NCBI RefSeq assembly: GCF_026625825.1
Contig: NZ_CP113065.1
Coordinates: 496,001 to 560,000, forward strand
Reading direction: 5' to 3'
Length of the DNA stretch: 64,000 nt
Origin: Pseudoxanthomonas sp. SL93
GTDB taxonomy: Bacteria; Pseudomonadota; Gammaproteobacteria; Xanthomonadales; Xanthomonadaceae
Part shown: positions 26,632-35,769 of the stretch, one piece after another
Layout of the letters: every line of letters begins with the position of its first letter
Position numbering within the stretch: the stretch's first letter is position 1
The notes under the pieces: generated by a model
Database searches by the model: none
Seen by the model: only the letters and a program-made list of their open reading frames with translations
Told to the model about the DNA's origin: nothing
Position numbers and translations under genes: made by a program

Positions 26632-27078
26632 TCAGGCGCTTTTCTGCGGCAGGATCTGGCACACCGCCTGGCACATCACCAGCACGCGTCCCGCGTCATC
26701 GCGGGCTTCGCCGGCCAGGAACAACTGGTTGCGCGTGCGCTGTGCCAGCCGTGCGTGGCAGGTGATGTGCGGCATGTCCGGCGTCACCGGGCGCAGGTAC
26801 TGCGTATTGAGCGAGGTCGTCACGCTGGGCGGCGCGATCAGGTACGAGAACGGGCCCAGCGTGTTGTCCAGCGCCGCCACGATGAAGCCGCCCTGCATGT
26901 GCCCTATCGGGTTCTGGTAGCGCGGCAGCACCGGGAAACGCACCGCCAGCGATTCGCCTTCCACGTAATCGACGAACTCGCCCTGCATGTCGAGCAGGCA
27001 GGGCGGCGGGATCTGCAGCGTCATGCCCGCGGGCAGGCGGCCGCGCAACAGCGCGTTCAGGTCGACGGCGTCGGTCAT
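26632..27078 (-). CDS. PaaI-type hotdog thioesterase
   Basis: 148 residues with the hotdog fold pattern: IGHMQGGFIVAALDNTLGP contains the usual HxGG-like active-site helix (His-Met-Gln-Gly-Gly), then SVTTSLNTQYLRPVTPD and a final strand CHARLAQRTRNQLFLAGEARD. Such enzymes cleave acyl-CoA or aryl-CoA thioesters in the cytosol; the substrate is unknown. ATG 27078 overlaps the stop of the upstream secreted-protein gene, so the two are cotranscribed. Confidence 0.8.
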   Translation of the reverse strand: MTDAVDLNALLRGRLPAGMTLQIPPPCLLDMQGEFVDYVEGESLAVRFPVLPRYQNPIGHMQGGFIVAALDNTLGPFSYLIAPPSVTTSLNTQYLRPVTPDMPHITCHARLAQRTRNQLFLAGEARDDAGRVLVMCQAVCQILPQKSA

Positions 27079-27452
27079 GGCGTGAAGGTCAACTCGAACG
27101 AAGTGAAGAACGGTGCGCGCGGTGGCGCCATCAGGGTCTTCCCGTTGATCTGCTTCTGCACGCAGATGGCCAGCGGCGTGCCGCCCTCACGCCACGTACG
27201 CACGACCTTGCCGGTGGCGTCCAGTTCCGCCACCACCACGAAGGGCGACGTGTCGGCGTTGGGCGTGGCACAGGCGGCGATGCCGTCGCCCAGTACCCGT
27301 TCCTGGGCTTCCAGCAACGGCGCCGAATGCGTGGCGGAAAGCGACGCCTCGTCGGCGTCGGCTTTCTGTTTGGCCTGTGTGTAATCCGTGGGCGACTGCG
27401 CATGCACGCTCGCGGTGCAGCACAGGCCAAGGGCGAGCAGGAAAACGCGCAT
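27075..27452 (-). CDS. Small secreted protein of unknown function
   Basis: 125 residues. A signal peptide (MRVFLLALGLCCTASVHA, cleavage near residue 18) leads to a short helix rich in Ala/Glu, then strands (SPFVVVAELDATGKVVRTW, PLAICVQKQINGKTLMAPP). Two Cys (ACATPN and AICVQK) may form a disulfide. ATG 27452 is used because the signal peptide starts there; the frame upstream overlaps the sugar dehydrogenase gene. Not recognised. Confidence 0.65.
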   Translation of the reverse strand: MRVFLLALGLCCTASVHAQSPTDYTQAKQKADADEASLSATHSAPLLEAQERVLGDGIAACATPNADTSPFVVVAELDATGKVVRTWREGGTPLAICVQKQINGKTLMAPPRAPFFTSFELTFTP

Positions 27453-27465
27453 GGTCAGTGTCTCC

Positions 27466-28689
27466 TCACGGGGTCTTCGGCGGCTCGATGCGCCACAGCT
27501 TGCCGTCTTCCTCGTCGGTGAGCACGTAGACGTTGTCATCCGGGCCGACGCGCACGTCGCGCACGCGTTCGCCGATGTCGTTGAGCAGGCGCTCCTCGTT
27601 GACGATCCGGTCGCCGTCCAGGGTCAGGCGGATCAAGTTGCGCTCCGCCAGCGCGCCCATGAACAGGCTGTCGTTCCACGGATTGCCCGGGCGGCCGGTG
27701 TAGAACGCCATGCCGGACAGGCCGGGTGACTTCTCCCACACATGGTACGGCTGCTCCATGCCGTCCTTCGCCTTGCCCTGGGCTTCCGGGATCGGTTGTC
27801 CGGAATAGTTGATGCCATGCGTGATCACCGGCCAGCCGTAGTTCCTGCCGGGCTGCGGCAGGTTGATCTCGTCGCCGCCGCGCGGGCCGTGCTCGTTCTG
27901 CCACAGCTTGCCGGTGCGCGGATCCAGCGCCATGCCCTGCATGTTGCGGTGGCCGTAGCTGTAGATTTCCGGGCGCGCGCCCGCCTGGCCGACGAAGGGA
28001 TTGTCCTGCGGCACGCTGCCATCCAGGTTCAGGCGCACCAGCTTGCCCTGCAGCTTGTCGAGTTCCTGCGACAGCGGACGCTGGTTGCGTTCGCCCTGGC
28101 TGATGAAGAGGTGGCCGTTGCCATCGAACACCAGCCGCGAGCCGAAATGGTTGGGGCCGACGACCTTGGGTTCCTGGCGGTAGATCACCGTCACGTCCGT
28201 CAGGGCGTCGCCCGCCAGCGTGGCGTGGGCCACGGCGGTGCCGGCGGTGCCGTCCGCGCCAGGTTCGGCATAGCTCAGATAGATGCGCTGGCTGGTGGCG
28301 AAGTCAGGTGCGGGCACCACGTCCAGCAAGCCACCCTGGCCGGTGGCGAACACCGTAGGCACGCCGCTGATCGGTGCCGACAGCGCGCCATCGGCGGCCA
28401 CGCGGCGCAGTTGGCCCGGGCGTTCGGTCACCAGCATGCTGCCGTCCGGCAGGAAGGCGACGGACCAGGGATGCTTCAGGCCTCGGACCACTTCGGTCAC
28501 GCGGAGGGTGCCAAGGGCGCTGGGCAGCGTCTGCGACGAGGTGCGCGCGGGCGCGGGCTGCGCGCCTGCGCTGCCGTTCGCGCCGGTGGCATCGCCGTCG
28601 GTCGAGGCCTGGCACGCGGCGAGGGGCAGCGCGACCAGCAGGGCCATGGCAAGACGGTGGGGAATGCGGAGGGAAGGGGCGAGTGGCAA
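27466..28689 (-). CDS. PQQ-dependent aldose sugar dehydrogenase-type lipoprotein
   Basis: 407 residues from a TTG start. A lipoprotein signal is visible (ALPLAAC lipobox). The six-bladed propeller of soluble aldose dehydrogenase (YliI/Asd, GSDH) follows: GLKHPWSVAFLPDGSMLVTERPG, VVGPNHFGSRLVF, YSYGHRNMQGMALDP and NEHGPRGGDEINLPQPGRNYGWP carry the conserved His/Asp/Arg sites for PQQ and calcium. It oxidises aldoses in the periplasm. I chose TTG 28689 because AGGAGA lies about eight bases upstream and it gives a full signal peptide; ATG 28647 would leave a very short n-region. The longer frame would overlap the ABC gene. Confidence 0.82.
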   Translation of the reverse strand: MPLAPSLRIPHRLAMALLVALPLAACQASTDGDATGANGSAGAQPAPARTSSQTLPSALGTLRVTEVVRGLKHPWSVAFLPDGSMLVTERPGQLRRVAADGALSAPISGVPTVFATGQGGLLDVVPAPDFATSQRIYLSYAEPGADGTAGTAVAHATLAGDALTDVTVIYRQEPKVVGPNHFGSRLVFDGNGHLFISQGERNQRPLSQELDKLQGKLVRLNLDGSVPQDNPFVGQAGARPEIYSYGHRNMQGMALDPRTGKLWQNEHGPRGGDEINLPQPGRNYGWPVITHGINYSGQPIPEAQGKAKDGMEQPYHVWEKSPGLSGMAFYTGRPGNPWNDSLFMGALAERNLIRLTLDGDRIVNEERLLNDIGERVRDVRVGPDDNVYVLTDEEDGKLWRIEPPKTP

Positions 28690-28723
28690 CGGAAGTCTCC
28701 TGTGGTGGGGCGGGGGTGCCTTG

Positions 28724-30616
28724 CTAGCGGTAACCGGCAGCCTGCAGTTCGAACAGTTCGGCGTAACGGCCGCCTTCGGCCAGCAGTTGTTCGTGGGTGC
28801 CGCTGGCTTCCAGTCGTCCTTCATTGAGGACCAGGATGCGGTCCGCCATGCGTACGCTGGAGAAGCGGTGCGAGATCAGCACTGCCGTCCGATTGTCCGA
28901 CAATTCCTTGAAGCGTTGGAAGACCTCGAATTCCGAGCGCGCGTCCAGCGCGGCGGTCGGTTCGTCCAGGATCATCACCTGCGCATCACGCATGTACGCG
29001 CGCGCGATGGCGATCTTCTGCCATTGTCCGCCGGACAGGTCCACGCTGTTCTTGAAGCGGCGGCCGATCATCTGGTCGTAGCCCTGGGGCAGCCCGGCGA
29101 TCACTTCGTCCGCCATGGAGCGCGCGGCGGCGTCGCGGATGCGGGCCTGGTCGTGCATCGCGTCGATCTGGCCGACGCCGATGTTCTCGCCGGCGGTCAG
29201 GTGGTAGCGGACGAAGTCCTGGAAGATCACCCCGATGTTGGCGCGCAGTTCGTCGATGTCGTAGTCGCGCAGGTCGCGACCGTCCAGCAGGATGCGCCCC
29301 TCGTCCGGGTCGTACAAACGCGCCAGCAGCTTGACCAGCGTGGTCTTGCCGGCGCCGTTCTCGCCGACCAGCGCCAGCACCTCGCCGGCGCGCAGCTCGA
29401 AGTCCAGCCCCCGCACCGCCCAGCGCTCGGCATCGGGGTAGCGGAAGCCGACGTTCTCGAAGGTGAAGCCACGGGTGATCGGTTTCGGTACCGGGACGGG
29501 ATGCGCGGGCGAGGTGATCTCCGGCTCGATCTCGAAGAACGAAAACAGGTCGTCCAGGTACAGCGCTTGGCCCGCGACCTGCGAGAAACCCACCAGCAGG
29601 CCTTCCAGCAACTGCCGCAGGCGGCGGAAACTGCCCGCAAGGAACGTCAGGTCGCCGATGCTGAAGTCGCCGCGCACCGTGCGCCAGGCGATGTAGCCGT
29701 AGGCCACGTAGTACCCCAGCGTGCCCAGCGCCGCCAGCAGGGTGCCCCACACCGCGCGACGGCGTGCCAGCGCGCGATTGGCGATGAAGAACTTGTCCGC
29801 CAGGGTGCGGTAGCGGCTGATCAGGAAGCGGTGGAGATTGAAGATCTTCACCTCCTTCGCGGTTTCCACGCTGGCACCCATCTGCCGCATGTATTCCAGC
29901 TGCCGGCGCTCCGGCGTCCACTGGAAGTTCAACGAATAGCCCACCGCATTGAAGTGCGCCTCGCCGATGAAGGCGGGAATCAGCGCCACCGCCAGCAGCA
30001 CCATCAACCACGGCGCGTAGACCAGCAGGCCGGCGGCGAAGCCGACCACGGTGATGGCGTCCTGCACCTGGCCGAACAGCTGGCTCATCAGGTTCATGCG
30101 GCCCATGGTCTGGCGGCGCGCGCGGTCCAGCTTGTCCTGCAGGTCCGGATCCTCGAAGTCCTCCAGGTCCAGCGTGGCGGCGTGTTCCATCAGGCGGATG
30201 CTGGTGGCGTTGGTGAACAGCTCCGACAGCAGCGCGTCGGCATAGCTCACCATGCGGCCCAGCAGGTCGGACAGGATCGCCAGCGCGAACTCTACCGCCA
30301 GCAGCCACAGCAGGTGGTCCAGCACGCCGCTGCGCCACGCGGCCATCAGGCCTTCCTGCGGCACGCCGGCACCGACCAGGCGGATGGCTTCGTCGATGAT
30401 CAGCTTGCCGATGTACAGCGTGACGATGGGCAGCAGCGCGCGGATCACGCGCAGGCCCAGGCTGGCGGTGGTCAGGACGCGACTTGTCTGCCAGATCTGG
30501 CGCAGGAACGGCGCCAGGTTGCGCATCGCATCGAAGCGCTCACGCAGGTTGGGCTTGTTGGCAGGGCGCGGGGCGGCGCCCTTGGGCTTGCCCGCAGGCG
30601 GGGGTGACGAGGCCAT
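28724..30616 (-). CDS. ABC exporter (fused membrane and ATPase domains)
   Basis: 630 residues. An N-terminal membrane domain of about six helices (30-350) is followed by an ATPase domain: Walker A VGENGAGKTTLVKLL (about 405-420), signature LSGGQWQKIAIARAYM, Walker B QVMILDEPTAALD and switch His in VLISHRFSS. This is the architecture of type IV half-exporters for lipids, peptides or drugs; substrate unknown. It is 34 bp upstream of the sugar dehydrogenase start, so possibly cotranscribed with it. Confidence 0.88.
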   Translation of the reverse strand: MASSPPPAGKPKGAAPRPANKPNLRERFDAMRNLAPFLRQIWQTSRVLTTASLGLRVIRALLPIVTLYIGKLIIDEAIRLVGAGVPQEGLMAAWRSGVLDHLLWLLAVEFALAILSDLLGRMVSYADALLSELFTNATSIRLMEHAATLDLEDFEDPDLQDKLDRARRQTMGRMNLMSQLFGQVQDAITVVGFAAGLLVYAPWLMVLLAVALIPAFIGEAHFNAVGYSLNFQWTPERRQLEYMRQMGASVETAKEVKIFNLHRFLISRYRTLADKFFIANRALARRRAVWGTLLAALGTLGYYVAYGYIAWRTVRGDFSIGDLTFLAGSFRRLRQLLEGLLVGFSQVAGQALYLDDLFSFFEIEPEITSPAHPVPVPKPITRGFTFENVGFRYPDAERWAVRGLDFELRAGEVLALVGENGAGKTTLVKLLARLYDPDEGRILLDGRDLRDYDIDELRANIGVIFQDFVRYHLTAGENIGVGQIDAMHDQARIRDAAARSMADEVIAGLPQGYDQMIGRRFKNSVDLSGGQWQKIAIARAYMRDAQVMILDEPTAALDARSEFEVFQRFKELSDNRTAVLISHRFSSVRMADRILVLNEGRLEASGTHEQLLAEGGRYAELFELQAAGYR

Positions 30617-30671
30617 GCGTGGATTGTGCCTGCCCCGGATGGATTTGGGGTGAAAGCGCGGCTGCCTGCGG

Positions 30672-30738
30672 TGTGGGAGCGACGTCAGTCGCGATCAGGC
30701 ATGGCGTCCGTCCCGTCGCGACTGACATCGCTCCCACA
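30672..30738. repeat. Dispersed GGGAGCGACGTCAGTCGCGA palindrome
   Basis: 23-bp inverted arms (30672-30694 and 30716-30738, one mismatch) with a 21-nt loop. Related copies lie at 35619-35754 and 41543-41683. This is a Xanthomonadaceae-type intergenic palindrome. Confidence 0.8.
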
Positions 30739-30749
30739 GGCTTCATGGG

Positions 30750-31135
30750 GAAGCGACGCGGATCGCGACTGACGTTTTCCGTGCCTCCGCGCCCCACGGA
30801 CTCGTCGGTGCCCGTAAGGCGAGAACGCGCCGCAGCGCGGCAGCGACGGCGAACGATCATGCAGGAAGCGACGCGGATCGCGACTGACGTTTTCCGTGCA
30901 TCCGCGCCCCATGGGCTCGTCCGTGTCCGTAGCGCGAGAACGCGCCGCAGCGCGGCAGCGACGGCGAACGATCATGCCGGAAGCGACGCGGATCGCGACT
31001 GGACGTTTTCCGTGCATCCGCGCCCCATGGGCTCGTCCGTGTCCGTAGCGCGAGAACGCGCCGCAGCGCGGGAGCGACGGCGAACGATCATGCCGGAAGC
31101 GACGCGGATCGCGACTGACGTTTTCCGTGCATCCG
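30750..31135. repeat. 115-bp tandem repeat, about 3.3 copies
   Basis: Units start at about 30750, 30865, 30980 and 31096, each opening GAAGCGACGCGGATCGCGAC. The first three are complete; the fourth stops after about 40 bp. Spacing is 115, 115 and 116 bp, the extra base being in the third unit. Each unit also contains an Arg/Ala-coding-like GC-rich half. Because 115 is not a multiple of three, no single reading frame runs through, so this is not a protein repeat. Together with the adjacent palindrome it fills the 626-bp gap 30617-31242. Confidence 0.85.
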
Positions 31136-31242
31136 TATCCAGTCGCTCGGGGAAGCGGTATGACCCCGTTCGACCGGACCTCTCCAGGTTACGGACAACG
31201 CCAGCCGCGATCCGCGCCGCCTCGCAAGGCGATGCGCAGCGC

Positions 31243-32340
31243 TCAACGCATCGCGACGGCCAGCGACGCCGGCTGGATGCTGACCGCCTGGCCGGGCTCG
31301 ACGCGCTCGCCGCCACGCACGATCAGCCGGTCGCCGGCGCGCACGTTGCCGGTGACTTCCACCAGGCCATCGACTTCCGCGCCGGTTTCCACGGCCAGCC
31401 GCTCGGCCTTGCCGGCGCTGTCGACGCGCAGCACGAAGTCGCCCTCGCGGCGCAGGATCACCGCATCGCGCGGCACGGCGACGACGCTGCGCGTGCCCGC
31501 GCTGGGGAGCCCGACATCCACCGCGCTGCCGACCGGCATCTGGGTGGCGTCGATGGCGATGCGCAGTTCCAGCTGCCGCGACGATTCGTCGCCCACCGGC
31601 ACCAGCGCGGTCACCGGCCAGGCGCGCTCGTTGTCGCCGGCCCTGACCAGGACCGACGTGCCTGCGCCGAGGTGACGCGCCAGGTCCACCGGTGCACGCA
31701 CGCGGACTTCCTGCGAGGCCGTGTCCACCAGGCGCGCGACCGAGGCGCCCGTGGTGAGGTACTCGCCCAGCTGCGTATGGCGTTCGGCGACGATGCCGGT
31801 GAAGGGCGCGCGCACGACCATCTGCGTGCGCTGGTGGCGGATCTGCGCCAGTTGCGCCAGTGCGCGGGCACGCTCCTGCACCAGCATGTCGCGGTCGGCG
31901 CGCAGCTGTTCGTACTGCGCCCGCGCGATGTTCTGCTGCGCGGCCAGCTGCGCATAGCGCTGCTCCTGCCGCGCCGCCAGGTCCAGCTGCGCTTCGATGC
32001 GCGAAAGGTCGGCCTGGCTTTCCCGTTCGCGCAGCCGCAGTGCGGTGTCGTCCAGTACCGCGAGGGCCTGGCCGGCGCGGACGTGGTCGCCCACCTCGAC
32101 CACGTCGACGATGCGTCCGGCCTGTTCACTGGCCACGCGGGCATCCTGCCGGCTGATCACGCTGCCCGGCGACCAGTGGCGCGGCGCGAATTCCGCGGTC
32201 ACCGCCGGGGCAACGCTGACGATGGCCGGCGGTGCGTCAGGCTTCGCCGGCGCGCTGGCATCGGCGTCCAGCTTGAGCAGGGGGAGGGCGAGGACGCCGG
32301 CCAGCGCGACGGCGATCAGGGTCTTGTGCAGGGTGCGCAT
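31243..32340 (-). CDS. RND efflux periplasmic adaptor (membrane fusion protein)
   Basis: 365 residues. Signal/anchor at the N-terminus (HKTLIAVALAGVLALPLL), lipoyl-like half motifs (SEQAGRIVDVVEVGDHVRAGQALAVLDD and VRAPFTGIVAERHTQLGEYL) on either side of a long coiled-coil hairpin (about 105-170), then beta-barrel and membrane-proximal domains. It bridges the RND pump encoded 27 bp... upstream in the same operon to an outer-membrane channel. No outer-membrane factor gene is adjacent, so it must borrow one from elsewhere. Confidence 0.88.
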   Translation of the reverse strand: MRTLHKTLIAVALAGVLALPLLKLDADASAPAKPDAPPAIVSVAPAVTAEFAPRHWSPGSVISRQDARVASEQAGRIVDVVEVGDHVRAGQALAVLDDTALRLRERESQADLSRIEAQLDLAARQEQRYAQLAAQQNIARAQYEQLRADRDMLVQERARALAQLAQIRHQRTQMVVRAPFTGIVAERHTQLGEYLTTGASVARLVDTASQEVRVRAPVDLARHLGAGTSVLVRAGDNERAWPVTALVPVGDESSRQLELRIAIDATQMPVGSAVDVGLPSAGTRSVVAVPRDAVILRREGDFVLRVDSAGKAERLAVETGAEVDGLVEVTGNVRAGDRLIVRGGERVEPGQAVSIQPASLAVAMR

Positions 32341-32367
32341 GTCGTTTTCCAGGAGGGGGGGAGGGAA

Positions 32368-35300
32368 TCAGGCCGCGGGGGAGGGAAGCGGGGTGGCGGG
32401 GATATCGCGGGCATCGGCACGGGCGGCGCGCGTGCCGGCCAGCCGCAGCAGCGCGGGTACCAGCACCACGGTGAACAGCAGGCTCAGCGCGACGCCGCCG
32501 ACCGAAACGGCGGCGAGGCCGCGGTAGATCACCGCGCCGGGACCGGGATTGATCGCCATCGGCAGCGCGCCCAGCACGCCGGTCAGTGCGGCGATCAGGA
32601 TGGGCCGCAGGCGCTGGTCCAGGGCCTGCTTCAATGCGTCGTCAAGCGAAGCGCCGAGCGACTGCGCTTCTCGCGTCTGCGCGACCAGCAGGATGGCGTT
32701 GTTGATCACCATGCCCAGCAGCATGATGAAGCCGATCATCGACAGCAGATCGAGCGTCTGCCCGGCGGCCAGGTCCAGCACGCGCAGGCCCAGCACGCCG
32801 CCCAGCACCGCCATCGGCAGCGTCGCCATCACGAAGGCACTGTCGCGCGCCGAGCGGAACATCGCCGCCATCAGCATGAACAGCACCACCAGCGCCATCG
32901 CGAAGTTCATGCCCATGCTGCGCACCACTTCGCCCAGCCGGTCCGCGCTGCCGGAAATGCGCACGGCGGCGTCCGGCGGCAGCGCGTCGTGCAGGGTGGG
33001 CACGATCTCCTGGTTGACGATGTCCAGCGCCTCTTCCAGCGACATCGCCGGCGGCGGATCGACGGTGAGGGTGACGGTGCGGCGGCGGTCGATGCGGCGC
33101 AGCTGGTTGGGGGCCAGCATGGTGTCCACCTGCGCCAGCTCGCCGAGGCTCAGCACGCCGCCCTGCGGCGTGGCCAGGGGTGCGGCGGAGAGGCGCTCCA
33201 CGTCGTCCTCGCGGTCGCTGCGCAGGATGATGGCCAGGCGGCGATCACCGTCGAAGTGTTCGCCCAGCCATTGGCCATCGCCCAGCGCACGGACCACGGT
33301 GCCTAGTTCCGGGCGGCGCCAGCCGACTTCCGCCAGCCGGCGGTCGTCCGGATTGACGCGCAGCTCGGGCGTGCCGGCGTCGGCATTGGGCCAAGCCTGC
33401 ACGTTGGCGCCGGCGAAGCGCTCGGACAGCAGCTTGCGTCCGGTTTCCGCGGCGCGCGTGAGCGCATCGCCGTCGGCGTGCTGCAGGTGGATGGCGATGG
33501 CGCGGGCGGAGCCGCCGAAACTGCCGAACAGCTCGCCCTCGTTGGCGAACGCGCGGGTGTCCGGGAAACCGACCACCACTTCGTCGCGCACGATGCGTTC
33601 CAGCTCGCCGATGTCGGCCGGGTCCACCACGCGTGCACCCAGCGTGCCGCCGCCCGGCCACAGGTTGAGGTACCAGTTGCTCAGCTGCGGCCCCTTCTCG
33701 CCGTCCATGTAGGGGCGCATGCGTTCCAGCAGCACCGGCGCGATCTCGCGGTTGACGCGCTCCGGGCTCATGCCGGGCGGGAAGTTGAAGAAGGCATCCA
33801 CGGCGGCGCGCTTCACCGGCGGCAGGTAGTCGATCTGCGGCATCAGCACGGCGGCCAGCACGGCCGGCGCGAGGACCAGCGCGCCCACCCATGCCAGCTG
33901 CCGCTTGCGGCCTTCGGTGGTACGCAGTGCCCAGTCGCTGATGCGCGACCAGGTGCGGTGACGGACCTCGTCCGCGCGGCGCGTGCGCAGCCAGCTGCCG
34001 GCCGCGGCGGGCAGCACGGTCATCGCGATCAGCAGCGAAATGCCCACCGCGATGGAAATGGTCAGCGCCAGGTCGGCGAACAGCTGGCCTTCCACGTCAT
34101 CCATGAAGATCACCGGCAGGAACACCGCCACCGTCGTCAGCGTGGACGCGACCAGCGCGCCACCGACCTGCCGCGTGCCTTCCAGCGCCGCCTTCGTCGC
34201 CGGCAGGCCTTCCTCGCGCAACCGCACGATGTTCTCCGCCACCACCACCGCGGCGTCCATCACCATGCCCACGGCGAAGGCCAGGCCGGCCAGCGAGATG
34301 ACATTGAGGCTGCGCCCCGTCAGCTGCAGCACGATGAAAGTGGCGAGCAGCGAGATGGGAATGGTGCAGGCGATCAGCGCCGTCGCGCGCACGTCGCGCA
34401 GGAACCACCAGAGGCAGCCGACCGCCAACAGCACGCCGGCGAACAGGCTGCCGGACAGCAGGCCGATGGCACGGTTGATGAAGACGGACGCATCGAAGCT
34501 CTGCGCGATGTCCAGGCCCAGCGGCTTCAGCTCCTGCTCGCGCACGTCGGCGACGACCTGCTTCACCTCGTCCAGCGTGTCCAGCACGTTGGCGCCGCTC
34601 TCGCGCAGGATCCGCAGGCCGATGGCCGGGTTGCCGTTCTGGTAGGCGAAGAAGCGCTGTTCGGGCCGTTTCACTTCCACCGTGGCGACGTCGCCCAGGC
34701 GCACCGGCCGTCCTTCGCGCCAGGCCAGGATCAGGTTGCCCAGGGCTTCGGGCGAGTAGCGGCCAGCAAAGCGCAGGACGTATTCGCGGCGGCCGGCTTC
34801 CACCACGCCGCCGGACACGTCGGTGGCGCGTGCCGCCACGGCGGCCACCTCGGGGATCTGGATGCCCAGCGCGGCCGCACGTTCCAGGTTCAGGGTGATG
34901 GTGAGTTCTTCCTGCGCGCCACCGTTGATCTCGACGCCGGCCACGCCATTGACCGCCGACAGGCGCGGAACGACGCGATCCTCGATCATCTGCCGGTAAT
35001 CGAGGATGTTGCCGCGCGTACCCGGCAGCTTCTGCACGAAGAAGTAGGTCAGCGAGTTGTTGGCGTTGTCGGCGCCGGCCTGCACCACGGGGGGCGTGGC
35101 GTCGCGCGGCAGCGGCTGCAGCCGGTTCATGCGCGACAGCACTTCCACCAGCATGGCATCCATGTCGCTGCCGACGGCGAAGGTCAGGTTGATGAAGCTG
35201 TTGCCCGCATTGACGTTGGAGGCGATCTCCTCCAGCCCGGGCAGGCCCTGCATCACCGCTTCGATAGGCTCAACGATCTCCGATTCCATTTCCTGCGGCG

Positions 35301-35463
35301 AGGCTGCGCGCCAGCCGGTCTGGATCGACATCTGCGGCCGCTCGATGTCGGGGAACAGCTGCAGCGGCAGCTTCATCAGGCTCATCAGGCCGAAGGCGCA
35401 GGCCATGGCCACCACCACCGCGACGGCGGCAGGATTGCGCAGGGAAGCGTCGGTGAGTTTCAT
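32368..35463 (-). CDS. RND family efflux pump, inner-membrane subunit
   Basis: 1031 residues, the usual size, with twelve membrane helices and two large periplasmic loops (about 35-330 and 550-860). The start is canonical for RND pumps (LFPDIERPQMSIQTGWRAAS). The TM4 motif reads GMVMDAAVVVAENIVRL, with one Asp instead of the Asp-Asp pair of AcrB, so proton coupling may follow the variant found in other RND branches. Substrate is unknown. Stop and adaptor start are 27 bp apart on the same strand, forming a two-gene operon. Confidence 0.9.
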   Translation of the reverse strand: MKLTDASLRNPAAVAVVVAMACAFGLMSLMKLPLQLFPDIERPQMSIQTGWRAASPQEMESEIVEPIEAVMQGLPGLEEIASNVNAGNSFINLTFAVGSDMDAMLVEVLSRMNRLQPLPRDATPPVVQAGADNANNSLTYFFVQKLPGTRGNILDYRQMIEDRVVPRLSAVNGVAGVEINGGAQEELTITLNLERAAALGIQIPEVAAVAARATDVSGGVVEAGRREYVLRFAGRYSPEALGNLILAWREGRPVRLGDVATVEVKRPEQRFFAYQNGNPAIGLRILRESGANVLDTLDEVKQVVADVREQELKPLGLDIAQSFDASVFINRAIGLLSGSLFAGVLLAVGCLWWFLRDVRATALIACTIPISLLATFIVLQLTGRSLNVISLAGLAFAVGMVMDAAVVVAENIVRLREEGLPATKAALEGTRQVGGALVASTLTTVAVFLPVIFMDDVEGQLFADLALTISIAVGISLLIAMTVLPAAAGSWLRTRRADEVRHRTWSRISDWALRTTEGRKRQLAWVGALVLAPAVLAAVLMPQIDYLPPVKRAAVDAFFNFPPGMSPERVNREIAPVLLERMRPYMDGEKGPQLSNWYLNLWPGGGTLGARVVDPADIGELERIVRDEVVVGFPDTRAFANEGELFGSFGGSARAIAIHLQHADGDALTRAAETGRKLLSERFAGANVQAWPNADAGTPELRVNPDDRRLAEVGWRRPELGTVVRALGDGQWLGEHFDGDRRLAIILRSDREDDVERLSAAPLATPQGGVLSLGELAQVDTMLAPNQLRRIDRRRTVTLTVDPPPAMSLEEALDIVNQEIVPTLHDALPPDAAVRISGSADRLGEVVRSMGMNFAMALVVLFMLMAAMFRSARDSAFVMATLPMAVLGGVLGLRVLDLAAGQTLDLLSMIGFIMLLGMVINNAILLVAQTREAQSLGASLDDALKQALDQRLRPILIAALTGVLGALPMAINPGPGAVIYRGLAAVSVGGVALSLLFTVVLVPALLRLAGTRAARADARDIPATPLPSPAA

Positions 35464-35618
35464 TGGCAGGTCCGCAGGGAGGTCAGCGGAGCGGACGATG
35501 CGCCCATGCCGCGATTCGCCTATGGCCCGGAAGTCATGCCGTGCGTGCGGTTGCGGCGAAGAGTGGGACGCGTGCGGTGAACCGAGGCTGGAGAATCCGG
35601 GTTACGCGGTGAGGCGCT

Positions 35619-35754
35619 GTCGTGCGATCGACGTCGGTCGCGACGATGCGCCTGGCGATTCACTGCGAGCGACCGCGTATTCGCCACAGTGCATCACATC
35701 GCGGATGGATACGCGAAGCGAAGATCTTCTGTCGCGACTGACGTCGCTCCCACA
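35619..35754. repeat. Degenerate copy of the GACGTCGCTCCCACA palindrome
   Basis: The 306-bp gap between the RND pump and the response regulator holds no gene. Its right arm (35731-35754) matches the palindrome arm at 30716-30738, and a decayed left arm lies at about 35619-35643. Confidence 0.55.
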
Positions 35755-35769
35755 ACGGCGGGCGTGCTT

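Noticed and set aside
30750..31135. Possible CRISPR array
   Set aside because: The units are 115 bp long and adjacent, with no unique spacers between short repeats, and there are no cas genes.
30484..33306. 940-codon plus-strand frame across the tandem repeat and the RND genes
   Set aside because: It is antisense to the efflux genes and includes the 115-bp repeat; composition is biased and no domain is visible.
33478..35580. 700-codon plus-strand frame opposite the RND pump
   Set aside because: Shadow of the real minus-strand gene, which has full RND motifs.
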